Shown: positions 1 through 10,690 of the stretch, in pieces
Layout: the number at the start of each line of letters is the position of its first letter
Numbering within the stretch: the stretch's first letter is position 1
From: Corallium rubrum
Lineage: Eukaryota > Cnidaria > Anthozoa > Scleralcyonacea > Coralliidae
Length of the DNA: 64,000 nucleotides
Assembly (NCBI GenBank): GCA_964035015.1
Contig: OZ036016.1
Span: forward strand, 450,001 to 514,000
Reading direction: 5' to 3'
Notes under the pieces: generated by a model
What the model was told of the DNA's origin: nothing
The model's input: the letters and a program-made list of their open reading frames with translations, nothing else
Databases searched by the model: none
Translations under genes and position numbers: made by a program

Positions 1-224
1 GCTTATATCCTTATTGTCGGAACGTGGGAGTGTGGGGCGAAACAATACATGCATTCACGGCTTTTGTTGCGCTGTTTGCGCGGAATTTGTTTCGATGACG
101 ACATTGACTGAATCAGTCAATGTCGTCATCGAAACAAATTCCGCGGAAACAGCGCAACAAAAGCCGTGAATGCATGTATTGTTTCGCCCCCACACTCCCA
201 CGTTCCGACAATAAGGATATAAGC
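1..224. repeat. Perfect-type palindrome at the 3' end of a Penelope-like element
   Basis: Bases 1-111 are the reverse complement of 113-224, centred near 112, with one mismatch and one extra C. The right arm is the last part of the minus-strand Penelope-like ORF, so the left arm is a second copy of the element's 3' end in opposite orientation. The palindrome runs off the left edge, so its full arm length is unknown. Inverted or tandem terminal copies are typical of Penelope-like elements, but an assembly artefact at a window edge could look the same. Confidence 0.9.
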
Positions 225-959
225 ATAATTTCGGCTCTTCTGTTGAGTAAACAATTCTTGTTTTTATCTTTCAAAATATAAAATTTTTCTTCTAAACATA
301 AATTACATCGTTTTGAACCTCCCGTGTACGAAATAGAATGTTTTAAGATTTGCCAATTAATACTAAAATCCTTATTGTTTTCTTTCAATGCCCAAATATA
401 TTTCGAAAGTTCGGTGTCGTTTGCATGCTTTTTATGCTGAAAAGATTTCGTGTGGTTGGCCAATCGCTCTTTGAATGTGGTTGAAGTCATGCCAATGTAG
501 TTCTTGATCGTGTTTGTGTTGTTTACTGTGACTGTTGCTTTGTATACTATGTCCCTAGTCATGCATTGTTTTCTAAGTGGACAATTCGTGTTTTTCTTAC
601 AATTGCAACTGCTAGTGTCCTTATCCTGTGGCATGTTATTCCTAGATATGTGTGCATTGTGTTTAGTGATTATTGACTTAACATTGTTCATGCAGCTGTA
701 ACTTACTTTGACTGTGTTTCTGTTAAAAATCTTATGGAGCTTGTGGTGTGGTGGGAAGTGCTTGTCAATTAGGTTTAGGAAATTACGTCCTATGTTGGTG
801 CTTACACTCTTGCTAAAAGGTGGGTTGAACCAAGTGATGTTGCGTTGCCTATTCCTGCGTGGTTGCTGTGCTGTGTGTTGAGTGTAGCTAAGATCATGAT
901 CAAAGTTGCTGTGCCTAAGTGCGTTCTGATATATGGGTGCAGATTCCTGAAAAACTTGT
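113..959 (-). pseudogene. Penelope-like GIY-YIG endonuclease domain
   Basis: This is the C-terminal half of the element's protein. After the frameshift at about 960 the frame runs through a linker, then a Cys cluster (CNCKKNTNCPLRKQC) like the zinc finger that precedes the nuclease in this family. The GIY-YIG core follows, seen here as VYKATV...NYIGMTSTTFKERL, then an EKFYILKDK block and LLNRRAEI near the end. Such nucleases cut target DNA for integration. The last 40 or so residues read into the palindromic 3' end (1-224), so the true C-terminus is uncertain. Confidence 0.83.
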
Positions 960-1913
960 TCATCTGATGAGTCTTGTGATGCTTGGTGGGTGGTTAGAGT
1001 GCTTATTTATGTAAAGCGGATCGTCATTGGGCTTCCTATAGGGCCTATAATTTCCATTGTTAAGGTTGAAAGTTACATCTAAAAAGTTTACTATGCGTAA
1101 ATTTGATTCGGCGGTAATTTTTAGGTCAAACTGCTCGAAAATTTTGTGGAGTTCTTTCCTTGTTTTGTCTGCTAAACGTGCTGATTTACTTTTTATAATA
1201 GCTAAACCGTCATCTCTATATAGGCCAATGCTTTCTTTGCCAAATTTCTTACTTAGGTGATTTAAAATGAAAAGGCCTACTAACTCGCAAACTTCCGCGC
1301 CGTCGAAACAACCAATGGTAACGTCAAACAAACTATTGCTATCTTTTTTTATCCATGAAATTCCGGTATTGAAAAGGAGAGATTTTCTAGCGTGTTTTAT
1401 TATTGAAATATTGTTTTCAGTTATAGTAGCCAAATTCGAAGCCCAAGATAATGCTTGGTCCAATAGTTTTTCTGAAATAGACGGATAGAAATCGACAATG
1501 TCAAACGAAATAAAACTATGTCTGTCCTTATCTTTTATATTGCCAAACCACTCAATTACTTGTTTTGTATTTCTCCATTGGTTTAAATTCAGTTTTTGTC
1601 TCAAATTAGAATTAATTTTGTCCAAAATCACCTTACTTAGTTTTCCGGATTCGCTTTTAGCGGGGTTAATTAATCGGCATTTTGGATTGTTTTCGAAATT
1701 TTCTTTGTGGTCTTTTAAAGATATAAATGCTTCGCGTTTGTTCATTTTTTCAATTTTGTCGCCGATTCCTAAACTGTTCGAAATTTCTTTTAGTTCCGAA
1801 TCAATTTCATCTATAGTGTCCTCGGATCCATGCTTATATGTTTTTGTGATGTTGTCATGTAGGAGCTTGTTGTATGTGTCGAGCTGCCTGTAGCAGACTT
1901 TTGAGGTAAGCGA
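960..1913 (-). pseudogene. Penelope-like reverse transcriptase (partial)
   Basis: RNA-templated DNA synthesis is the expected role. The frame is open from about 1913 to a TGA at 960-962; the first Met is at 1745. Counting from that Met, residues 8-36 carry the conserved KDHKENF...CRLINPAKS block, FDIVDFYPSI is at 81-90 and the catalytic YRDD at 176-179. The reading continues upstream of the Met (DTYNKLLHDNITKTYK), so the Met is internal. The frame ends prematurely after HPPSITRLIR. Translation resumes in the -1 frame as ASQDSSDEQVFQESAP, with some residues apparently deleted at the junction. The element is therefore probably inactive. Confidence 0.85.
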
Positions 1914-1980
1914 AAATCTATATTTGCTCTAACTATATGTTATCGAGCACTCTTTGTGTTTCGTAGACCAAAACCCACAC

Positions 1981-2034
<54 letters not shown>
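1981..2034. repeat. (TA)n microsatellite
   Basis: About 26 TA dinucleotides separate the 5' side of the Penelope-like remnant from the hammerhead-bearing repeat. Confidence 0.97.
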
Positions 2035-2037
<3 letters not shown>

Positions 2038-2083
2038 TAATGTTACCAGGGTTAAGTCACGTTGGCCTGAAAAACAGAGAAAA

Positions 2084-2128
2084 ATCTTCTCGACGTTTCG
2101 AGCGAAGGCCCTTCGTCAGGAGAAATTA
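2084..2128 (-). ncRNA. Type I hammerhead ribozyme, Penelope/retrozyme style
   Basis: The minus strand reads CTGACGA, then stem II GGGC-CUUC-GCUC, then GAAAC and the cleavage triplet GUC. Stem I closes with UUCUC just before CUGACGA and GAGAA just after GUC, plus one wobble pair. Stem III is only the self-complementary ACGU, as in hammerheads of Penelope-like elements and retrozymes that are thought to act as dimers. All core positions (CUGANGA, GAAA, NUH) are present. The surrounding 85 bp (2042-2127) recurs in degenerate form at 17593-17673. Activity was not tested. Confidence 0.75.
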
Positions 2129-2679
2129 GTAAACAACTCACATGTGGTCACATATAATGAAGGTATTGAGCACTCTGTTCCCTACTGCAAACACTGTACA
2201 TGACATCTTCCACCTAAGCATACAGTATTAGAAATCTGGACAAACTCTTATTATATAAATCATATCAAAAAATCATATTATAAAAACTTACCTTCAGTCA
2301 GTCAGGCCTTCTGTATACTGTAATATCATGATTTTGAAAACACTTTAGAAAAGACAAATACTTTTTTCCAAAATTACACGAGAAATCATGCTTATTCCAA
2401 ATGTTTGAAGCAAATGGGTTTCCAACTATGAACAATTACAACACTCAGTGTCCAACTTCTCAAAGCTTGGATAGTTTGAAAAACATTTCATTCAACGAAT
2501 ACATCAAAACATTCACTCATAACATCTTCTAAACGTCGTTCAGGTACTTTAGTGGCAAATATTAAAACACAATTCATAAATGCGTTTGATAAATTTAAGT
2601 CTTGGTCGCCATATTGGATTTTGTCTTGAAGAAAAACACAGCTACCCCAAGCTGTTGTTTAATAGACATCAAAAAGCTG
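2129..2679. other. No gene seen; AT-rich intergenic sequence
   Basis: No credible open frame, structural RNA or repeat boundary was recognised between the hammerhead repeat and the MuDR-like element. Confidence 0.6.
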
Positions 2680-2688
2680 ATATAAACG

Positions 2689-3962
2689 TAGTCTCCCTCG
2701 CAGCCGTTGTTAGGGTCGCCGTCCCAAACTCGCTCCCCACCAGCGGCTGCTCAGTCCAGCAACACATTCCATTCCTTTTGTACAATGAACCAATGAGATT
2801 ACAGCATTGATCACTGCATTAAACGCCATGACTTTTGCGAGCGACGAGGCGAGCGTTGTTGTGTAAAACTTGTTTAATCGAAAGCTAATATTTCGAAAAG
2901 TTTAGCTTAGAACATTACAAAATTTACGAAGAATAATGTTTTAACTATGTTCTTTCTGCCCATACAAACAAAGGTGCGTAAAAGTCAATGTGAAGCGTGT
3001 GGGCATCAGAGAAATATTCAGTTGGCCGTGTTGACACACGGTGTGCTCAAATTACCTTACCGAAGTCTGAAAATTATCTGCGTACCGCACGGCACTTGAA
3101 ATCACGAATATTTTCAGAAGTATAGCTTAGAACTTCGCCGAATTTTTGAAGAATGCTATTTCGATTATCCTCTTTCACCACATGCAGATAAACAAGCGTT
3201 GAAGTTATGAGCGACAGCGAAATAAAAGATGTAAACACAAGCCCGACGGAAATGGGGTGAACAACAAGCGCGACTAGTATAGAGTGTGTTTACTTGACAG
3301 TTAATATTTCGCGTAGTTTAGCTTAGAAGTTCACGAAATTTACGAAGAATGGTATTTTAATTATGTTCTTGCCGCTCATATCAATAAATTCGTACGAAAA
3401 CTTTTGAAAAGGCTACAAGTGTTTGTGAAATGTAGCAGGTCCAGGTAGTCTCCTTCGCAGACGTTCAGGTGTGCGTATTAAACTACCGATCGAGAATATT
3501 GCTTCTTCTACGTATTTTAATTTGTTTTCTTCAATGTTGCTCAAGCTAACCGAAGAAATCCTAAGACTTCGTGGGTGAATTACTTGTCCTTGCATATTAA
3601 AAGCTTCGCCATCCATGGCCAGAAACCTTTGAGATTGTATCGGCGCTTGGCAAATCAGCTATTTACCACACTCGGTAGGAAAGTTTACAAACATCAGTAT
3701 TCCCTTGGATAAATTGGACAACTGCTTTCCGTTGAAAGGGATTAAGATCTTTTATTTTAAATGTTTAAACGTAAATCACTCACTCCCTCGCCATCAAAAT
3801 ACCGAGGCAAGGACATGCCAAGGTGAAGGTCGGCTTTCCAGATTTTGGAAGGCTTGCTCTGATTGGTCAGATGCGGGAATGGAATGTGTTGCTCGAGTGA
3901 GCAGCCGCTGGTGGGGAGCGAGTTTGGGACGGCGACCCTAACAACGGCTGCGAGGGAGACTA
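2689..3962. mobile_element. MuDR-like non-autonomous DNA transposon, 1274 bp
   Basis: The ends are long terminal inverted repeats of roughly 90 bp starting TAGTCTCCCTCGCAGCC (2689-2778 against 3873-3962). A perfect 9-bp target duplication, ATATAAACG, lies at 2680-2688 and 3963-3971. A 9-bp duplication with long TIRs fits the MuDR/Mutator superfamily. No transposase frame is seen inside. A third TIR-like stretch (TAGTCTCCTTCGCAGAC) occurs internally near 3447, perhaps an older nested copy. The same terminal motif and 9-bp duplication recur at 17259-17541 and 33049-33176. Confidence 0.88.
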
Positions 3963-3971
3963 ATATAAACG

Positions 3972-5480
3972 TTTCAGCTTTGAACTTTCTATTTTGTTTT
4001 TTTAAAGACAAGAGACTTCAAAGTCGTTTAATTGTTTATATCAATTCTCGGAATCAAAATCAAAATCAAGCAACAATTACCAAGACAAAAAAGTGGAAAG
4101 TAGGAATTGATTTCCAATTCTAGTTTTAATATAATTACCAATTTTCCATATGTTTTAACAATTAATAGTATTATAAAAGCAGTTATAATCGAATACTGAT
4201 AAAAGTCATGAAGTACATGAGCTTGAAGTACTGTGGAAAACTTGAATGAATATCTTTCAAAATCCATATAAGCATTTGACTTGCTCTCTTTGAGTTTTGT
4301 AAGCCAATCAGAATAAATGCTTAACATATAGACCTTATTCATAAATGGCCGATGATTTAAAATCCTTTGATGCGCATACAAAGTAGAAGGGCTACTTAAA
4401 GTAGCCCTTCTGACCTCGTTTTAGAGTAAAGATTCTTTTGAATTTCGCGCGTGAAAACGAGTTCAGAGGAGCTAATTTATATGCACATAAAGGAATATTA
4501 ATTCCATGGCCATTTATGAATATGGTCTATTCAACATCATAAAATTTGCACTGTATTACAGCTTTTCTGGATTTACCAGGGCCTTTTTAACATACAAGTT
4601 GAAGAAGTCAAGGCCTTCCCCCAGCCACCCCCCCCCCCCCCCTTCCTCCCCCTAGACCCCCTCCTACGAATTGATTTTACTCCCTCCCCTCAGAGAAATT
4701 CCTATTTGCTGAAGTACGAACAAATGAACAAAGAATTAAGCGATAAGAATATAAAAGGAAAATTTCGGACTTAGCTTTGAAGAAGGAATACCTCTATAAT
4801 TAACTCTCCTCCACTTTTTGTTTCAAACATTAAATTAAAATGCTTAAATATAAGTAACAATCTTGTCCAGCATTTCTATTGATGATATTAACTGTTCTTT
4901 CACTAAAATTAATGTACCTAATAAATGTTTTCATGGGACAGTCCTATAACCCACTGGGCAGTACTGTAACAGCAGGATTAATATGTTTGGCATGCTGATG
5001 AGTTCTGACACAGCAAAGCAGTCAGAAATGTGTTGTATTTTAACTAGTTTTGATGACATTTTATAACCTTCAGTGTTCCTAAAAATCACCGTTCAGAATG
5101 CAGGAAATGGCATTCCCGAGACTACTAAATTTTAAATTTTCAACGAAGGCATTCCCCTAGACCCCCCTAAAAGAGTCCTTTTTAGTGAATGCCACATACC
5201 GCTCCCCCCCCCCCCCCCCATGAGACAATCCTTAAAAAAGGCCTTGATATTCAAAATGTTTCAACAACTAACAGTATTATAAAAACCACGATAATCGAAT
5301 ACTGATAAAAGTCATATAGTACATAAGCTTGGGGAACTTTGAGGAAACTGACAACCTTCAAAATCCGTATAAGCATTTGATTTGCTCTCTTCGAGTTTTA
5401 TTAGCCAATCAGAATAAATGCTTAATACTCCACCTGATAAAATTTGCATTGTATTACATCTTTTCTGCATTTACAATAAA
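3972..5480. repeat. Two diverged direct copies of an unknown repeat
   Basis: About 4150-4330 plus 4530-4590 matches about 5255-5475, both containing ATAATCGAATACTGATAAA and AGCCAATCAGAATAAATGCT. The first copy is split by a MITE (4331-4527) that the second lacks. Between them (about 4580-5250) lies sequence with two poly-C tracts (4628-4642 and 5204-5219), ending in inverted GGCCTTTTTTAA-like motifs. That middle part may be a separate insertion. No coding potential is seen. Confidence 0.75.
4331..4527. mobile_element. TA-target MITE, 197 bp
   Basis: The terminal inverted repeats are GACCTTATTCATAAATGGCC at the left and its near-perfect complement at the right. TA flanks both sides (4329-4330 and 4528-4529). 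The related repeat at 5255-5475 lacks this segment, so it acts as an empty-site comparison. A 27-bp perfect hairpin (AGAAGGGCTACTT and complement) sits near 4386-4412. A TA target fits the Tc1/mariner class. Confidence 0.88.
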
Positions 5481-5814
5481 ATTGCACTTTTCTTAGCCAA
5501 TCAAAGTTGTGAAGTTTTTCCATGTATTTTATTATGCAGCAAATGTCACACTTTTTAAGTGTTTATATTTTGCACCATTTTATTATGAATACATTTAAAA
5601 ACGTTTAAGACTATTACAAGACTATCTCTATCTAATCAATATAAAAGAAAACTCAATGTTTTTAATCCTAATTGTATTAATGTAAATCTACAGTTGTTGT
5701 CAGTTCAAGTTATAATAAAAGATTAAATTTCAGAGCTACAGTTACTTACATATGATTAATCTAAACTATACAATACATCAGCATTACATCACATTAACTC
5801 ACACTTATTAACTG

Positions 5815-6485
5815 TACCGAAAAAAATGGCGACTTACAAGTTTAACCATAATTTTTTTAGTGTAGTAAACATTGTTTCTTCGGGGAATTATTGAAAAATA
5901 AGGCTTGAAAAAAATAAAGTTTGATAGAAAACGAGTTTTTGCCTACTTAATGCATTTTAACATAATAAACATTATAATAGAATCAAGAATTACCAAGTTT
6001 CTTATTTATTGTTGATCTTTCGACCTGTTGACTCAGACCTTCATCAGAGCAAATGCCAACATCGGGTTGGCGCACGTCATATAAACAAAACAGCTAAACA
6101 ACCAGAATGACGTAAGAACACAATGGCGCGGTTACGTGCTTATACGTTTATTCTAAAATTAATTAAATGACATAATGGAATCAGGATTGTTCATCGAAGA
6201 GAGCTAACCAAGTACTATTCAATGGCTGAATCTCCTGTGAAATCGCAGGATTTTTTAAAAACTTTCATAGATTTGCTCTGTTAAAGGTCTGAATCCACAG
6301 ATCAAAAGCAAAGCAATCAATAATAGACTTGTGTTACCACAAATCGTTACGCTTCTGTTAAAATTTGTCACCATGTAAACATTCAAAGAATTAATAGTAA
6401 ATATTGTTTATTTGTTTTTTTAGATGCTCTAAGTTTACGAAATATTATGGTTAAATTACAGCCGCCATTTTTTTGGTATATCTTC
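5815..6485. repeat. Inverted-repeat element with a hammerhead-like insert
   Basis: CCGAAAAAAATGGCG...TTTAACCATAAT at 5818-5860 is the imperfect inverse of the segment around 6440-6480. This suggests terminal inverted repeats of about 60 bp around a 0.65-kb body. The body includes a hammerhead-like motif on the minus strand (6014-6050). No coding frame is seen, and boundaries are approximate. Confidence 0.5.
6012..6052 (-). ncRNA. Hammerhead-like motif, second type
   Basis: The minus strand reads CTGATGA, a possible stem II of GGUCUG/CAGGUC around the loop AGUCAA, then GAAAG and AUC. The core CUGANGA and GAAA are present. However, stem III would contain a G-A mismatch and stem I pairs only partly, so this copy is probably decayed. 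It differs from the CTGACGA family found elsewhere in the window. Confidence 0.4.
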
Positions 6486-6839
6486 GATTAAAGAAACATA
6501 ATAGTCAGAACTACATACATAAAAACGCACAAGATTTTACAGATCTGTAATCTTGTTGATATGTTGTGCAATTTTTGTTTGGGTGACTGACAGAATGTTT
6601 GTGTTTAATTAATTCAGTCTATTCAGAGGTTGGCTTTTTGCAAAAAATAACGGGTAAAGGTTTTGATTCTCAATAAAATCCGCTCAAATTGATACAAAAG
6701 CATTTTACTTTGTGGAAAAGAAATAATTTGGCCGCAAAAGATATCCACAACTAAATCTTTAAGCAATATGAAGCTGGATGTTTATTTAGGTTTGCTAAAG
6801 AGTTGAGAGCTGTTTCTCTAGTATAAACCAAAACCATGC

Positions 6840-7290
6840 TGTCACTTTGCAAACCAGACTTTAGTTTTGTGGTGCTTGCCTCATGTTTAATATTCAGTTT
6901 TTTGACAGAGGATAAATAAAAACGATGTATTCTCCTTGCAAACCAGACTTTAGTGTGGAAGTTCTTTCATGTTTAATATTCAGTTTTCAGAGACAGCAGA
7001 AATAAAGCCAATGTACTACTTGTAAACCAGACTTTAATCTTGACAGTGCATGGACGTGGTAGCTTCACTTGTCTAATATTCAGTTTTTTGACACAACATA
7101 TAAATAGAAGCAACGTATTCCTTGCAAGTCAAACTTTAGTCTTGACATCGTGGTCGCTATTTTATGTTTAAATCCAGTTTTTTGACAGAGAACAAATAGA
7201 GGCGATGTATTCTCCTTGCTATCCAGACTTTAGTCGTGATATATAGCGTTGTCGTTCTTTCATGTTTAATATTCAGTTTTCTGTCGAATG
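6840..7290. repeat. Minisatellite, unit about 90 bp, five copies
   Basis: The phrases GCAAACCAGACTTTAGT and CATGTTTAATATTCAGTTTT alternate about every 90 bp with drift. A homologous array lies at about 51880-52285. It sits within the 2.4-kb TIR element. Confidence 0.85.
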
Positions 7291-8754
7291 GCAGGCTTAG
7301 AGTAAAACTGTAAATAATCCAATATCTGAAATAGAGTAAACTGAAGGGTGACAGTCAGAGTTTAAAATGGTTCACATGCAAGGACAGCTTTCGTCGAAAT
7401 AGAACTTCTCAAAGTGTTGTTGTTTGACGGTTAAGGTTAGTGGAGTTCACGTATATGAAGGACCATGGGTTAAACATTCTTGAGATAATCTGTAGACAGT
7501 CAGAGTTAAGATAGTTCCAGATAACGTTTGTTGAGATATTCATCCTTAGTATAATACAATGAATCAATGATGATAAAGTACAGGTGCGAAACAGATGAAG
7601 AATGTCTGAAAATATATTCGTGGTTGAACATTTCAGTGCTTGGTAACATAGAGATCAAAGTTTAATGCTTGTAGTTGATATTCAGTTGTCAGTTTACCAA
7701 ATGCCAGTATTCGAGGTTTTCCAAATTAAAGAGATACTTTGTAAAGTTCAAGCCGTTTGATTTGACTAGTAAAATAGTTCAAGTTATAATTCAAAGAATT
7801 GGGTTCAAATTTTCAGTCATCATTCCAACCATTTAGCATGTTAATAATATAGATAAATAAAGCAACTGACAAGGCAGAAAACCAAAGTATGCAGAGGAAC
7901 CAATCAGATACCATTATACCAACTTATGGAAGCGGAATCTTTAACTTCAGTTTCAAAGAAATCAACCTTTAGCTTCATCATCAAGAATAATTGTCATGGT
8001 TCAAGCTTTAAAACAGGATGTATTCTTTATGTACTTTATTTGTTGTCGTAGCCAAGGTTTTGAAACTCGTCGATATAACAATTTGGGTCTCCTTGAAGGC
8101 GTCAACAAAGCAACAGAAAGCACAGATTTAATTATTACCACAAGTGTCTCAAATAAGCGTTGTCTTCCTGGACCAATGGTGTTAGTTTGACTTTCTCTGT
8201 ATTGAAGTACCACACAGTTTGTTTTATCTTTGGTGAAGTAACCACTGGAAGATTCCAGAATCCCAAGAATAATTTCCAAAGTTTAAGCAGCCTTGATTTG
8301 ACAAGACAAACAGCTCCAATTATCTTTATCACTCAAATGGAAACATTGTATTGTACAAATTGCTTAAAACATTAGACGCAGATATCTCATTTCATGAAGT
8401 AATATTTAAAACATGAGCAGCAGTGTTTTCTTATCAGATTTAAAACACGAGGCGATGGCCGAGTATTTTAGATCAGATAAAACACATACTGCGAATGTTT
8501 TGAATAGCTTTAGAAACGACTCATTTTGTAAGTTCATTGGCGTAGTAATATTGAAAAACCGTGTTGTCTGAGACGAGAAAATCAAGGCTAAAGTTTATGT
8601 AAATCAGGAGGATTTTTTTATCAGAAATAAAGCTACGGACTTAGTTAGATTTCTTTTGTGTTTTCTTCATGAATTATTAATGGTTTTTAAAGAGAATGCA
8701 ACATCATACTTGAAACAAAATGTGGGCAAGGAAAAATTTTGAAATTTTATCAAC

Positions 8755-8981
8755 TTAACCCTTTACAGCCAAGACCATATGTTTGTATTGTATAAAATCG
8801 TCTGGTTTTAGCCAGAAAAAAATCCTAAAGTTTTCAACAAGCTGTAAAGGGTCAAGAATATAGTTTCTCAACCATTTACAATCATTGAGGATCTTTTTCT
8901 GTGCTAAATACAATTCAACTGGTGTTAACCAGAAAAGATAAATAAGATTTTTTAAATGGCTAACAGGCTGCAAAAGGTTAA
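8755..8981. mobile_element. Small nested MITE
   Basis: TTAACCCTTTACAGCC at 8755 is mirrored by GGCTGCAAAAGGTTAA ending at 8981, giving short imperfect TIRs around 227 bp. It lies inside the larger TIR element and is also present in copy B near 53959-54172. Confidence 0.55.
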
Positions 8982-9021
8982 GTATCCCATCACATAATTT
9001 CTAACAAAAAGCCAACCTCTG

Positions 9022-10690
9022 AATTTGATTTTGACAGTGACCAACATGCAGCTATTACTTGAGTTAACTTTTGCAAAGTTACAGCACGAGAAATGCTTTT
9101 TACAACTTGCAAACTTGGCTTAGGGTATTCTATAGAGCGTGAAAACGTTGTATAATTATGATAAATATATGACCATTATAATTCCTAAAAGCAATGGCCT
9201 AGATAGTCCAGAATCAGTTAAAAACATTTAAACACGAAACATTCATGCAATTTTTTTATATACAGTAGAGTACATTGTTGGTCACTAATAACATTAATTT
9301 CACATGTGGATTATAAAACACATTTTTTTGAAAGTTGTTCGTCTACACAACGTCTTCAAACCATTTACTTTATAACGTTAGTCACCACTACCAACAGTCT
9401 TTCTCAAGACTACATTAACCCAGACGAACAACTTTTACAAACATGTACTATAATAATACTATTAGATTCAAACTATTTACCGTTATGTAATTGTGTACAT
9501 CAGAATTGTATAATTGTGATAAAATATTCGATTAACAAATTAGTTTTACAAAACAACTAAATAAGATATACCATTCACACACACTTTCAAAACATTCTCA
9601 CTTTACACTTATACTGGAGAAAACTCAAAACTAAACTATTTGACTTTGCTAAATTACAATTTTGTTTCTATATGTTAACACTTTCACTGCCACAATCAAC
9701 TTTTATTATCTTACTGGAATTTTAGTTTACTACCTTTTCACTTTGCTCTATCTAAAACACTGCACTTTACTTTTTTACACTCACCGAAAGAGTTAAGCCT
9801 TGCCAATTTTAATTATCAAAACTGAGTATTACCAAGTATTTTATAACCAAACAATTAGATAGTACCATTTAAACAGCAGTGATCTATTTGTGTTACCCTC
9901 AGCTGTACATATATACAAGATATATCTAGATTACAACTATATCTCCTTTATTCATAGCTATAGGTAACTCAAGTGAAATGCAAGTCCTCTCATATATGCA
10001 AAAAACCGAATTATAAATTCCAATTCTAATAGTATATATAACTAAACTATTTGTGGATCCTGTATAAGTGAAGGTCCAATCAGAGAGATGCTCATAGTGT
10101 TTAACTAACAATAACAAACATGATATCAAAGACAAACTATTGTTATGCAACATATCTGCAAATGATCAAAAATTCTAATTATATTATTCAAAACGTGTAA
10201 TAATATTATACAAAGAAACAGCTTGTATCTTTGTTTGCAAATACTTAGATAACTCACCTGTAAATTTTGAAAACTACTTGAAGTTAAACGACAAGAATAT
10301 GAGTATACGTGGAATGCTTCTTGTTAGATTCAACTGCCTAAGATATACCCCTGAATATGCTAGAAACTTGTATTATTAAGTGCTAAAATCTAAATTTCCT
10401 ATCAAAAACGGTTAAATCCAAGATTACATCTTGTTTAGCTGCTCATTAAATCACCGTTTTTTGAAATGGCCTATAATTATGGATGCCTAAACTAATATCT
10501 TTATATTTATAGACAATTGCATGTTTTCTGTCGTCTAATGTTGAATTCTTATCATAGCCTATTTGTTTTCTGTTGCATCACCTATGAAATTGTTATCAGT
10601 TCGATCTTCTGTTTATAGTTTTGCCTTTTTAATTTTTTTCAGACCTAATTTCGTTTAACTTTACCGTGTTCGTAGGTTCAGTCAGTTCAA
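9022..10690. other. 3' flank of TPR-CHAT copy A; no gene seen
   Basis: AT-rich sequence shared with 54214-56828. It holds one small inverted repeat (AAAGTTGTTCGTCTA at about 9333 and its complement at about 9420). The short open frames at 9306-9560 and 9926-10153 are not conserved in copy B and are not called as genes. Confidence 0.65.

Larger units (their letters stand above)
1..1913 (-). mobile_element. Penelope-like retroelement, 5'-truncated and decayed
   Basis: The minus strand encodes a reverse transcriptase with a YRDD motif followed by a zinc-finger-like Cys cluster and a GIY-YIG endonuclease. That order is diagnostic of Penelope-like elements. The reading frame opens near 1913 after an in-frame stop and lacks the N-terminal part expected of the family. 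A frameshift near 960 separates the two halves. A (TA)n tract and a hammerhead-bearing repeat (2042-2128) lie just beyond the 5' side and may belong to the same or a related element. Confidence 0.88.
6624..9021. mobile_element. Putative TIR transposon, 2.4 kb (copy A)
   Basis: The left end CAGAGGTTGGCTTTTTG (6624) is matched by its complement CAAAAAGCCAACCTCTG ending at 9021. A copy with the same ends lies at 51651-54213. No transposase frame is found. The overlapping short frames around 7996-8375 are open on both strands and not convincing. No clear target duplication was found, so the superfamily is not assigned. Confidence 0.6.

Noticed and set aside
4028-4381. 117-aa minus-strand frame
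   Set aside because: Runs through a MITE boundary and an interspersed repeat; no recognisable domain.
7996-8375. Overlapping short frames on both strands (and counterparts at 53001-53399)
   Set aside because: Open on both strands, not conserved in frame between the two copies, and inside a TIR element.
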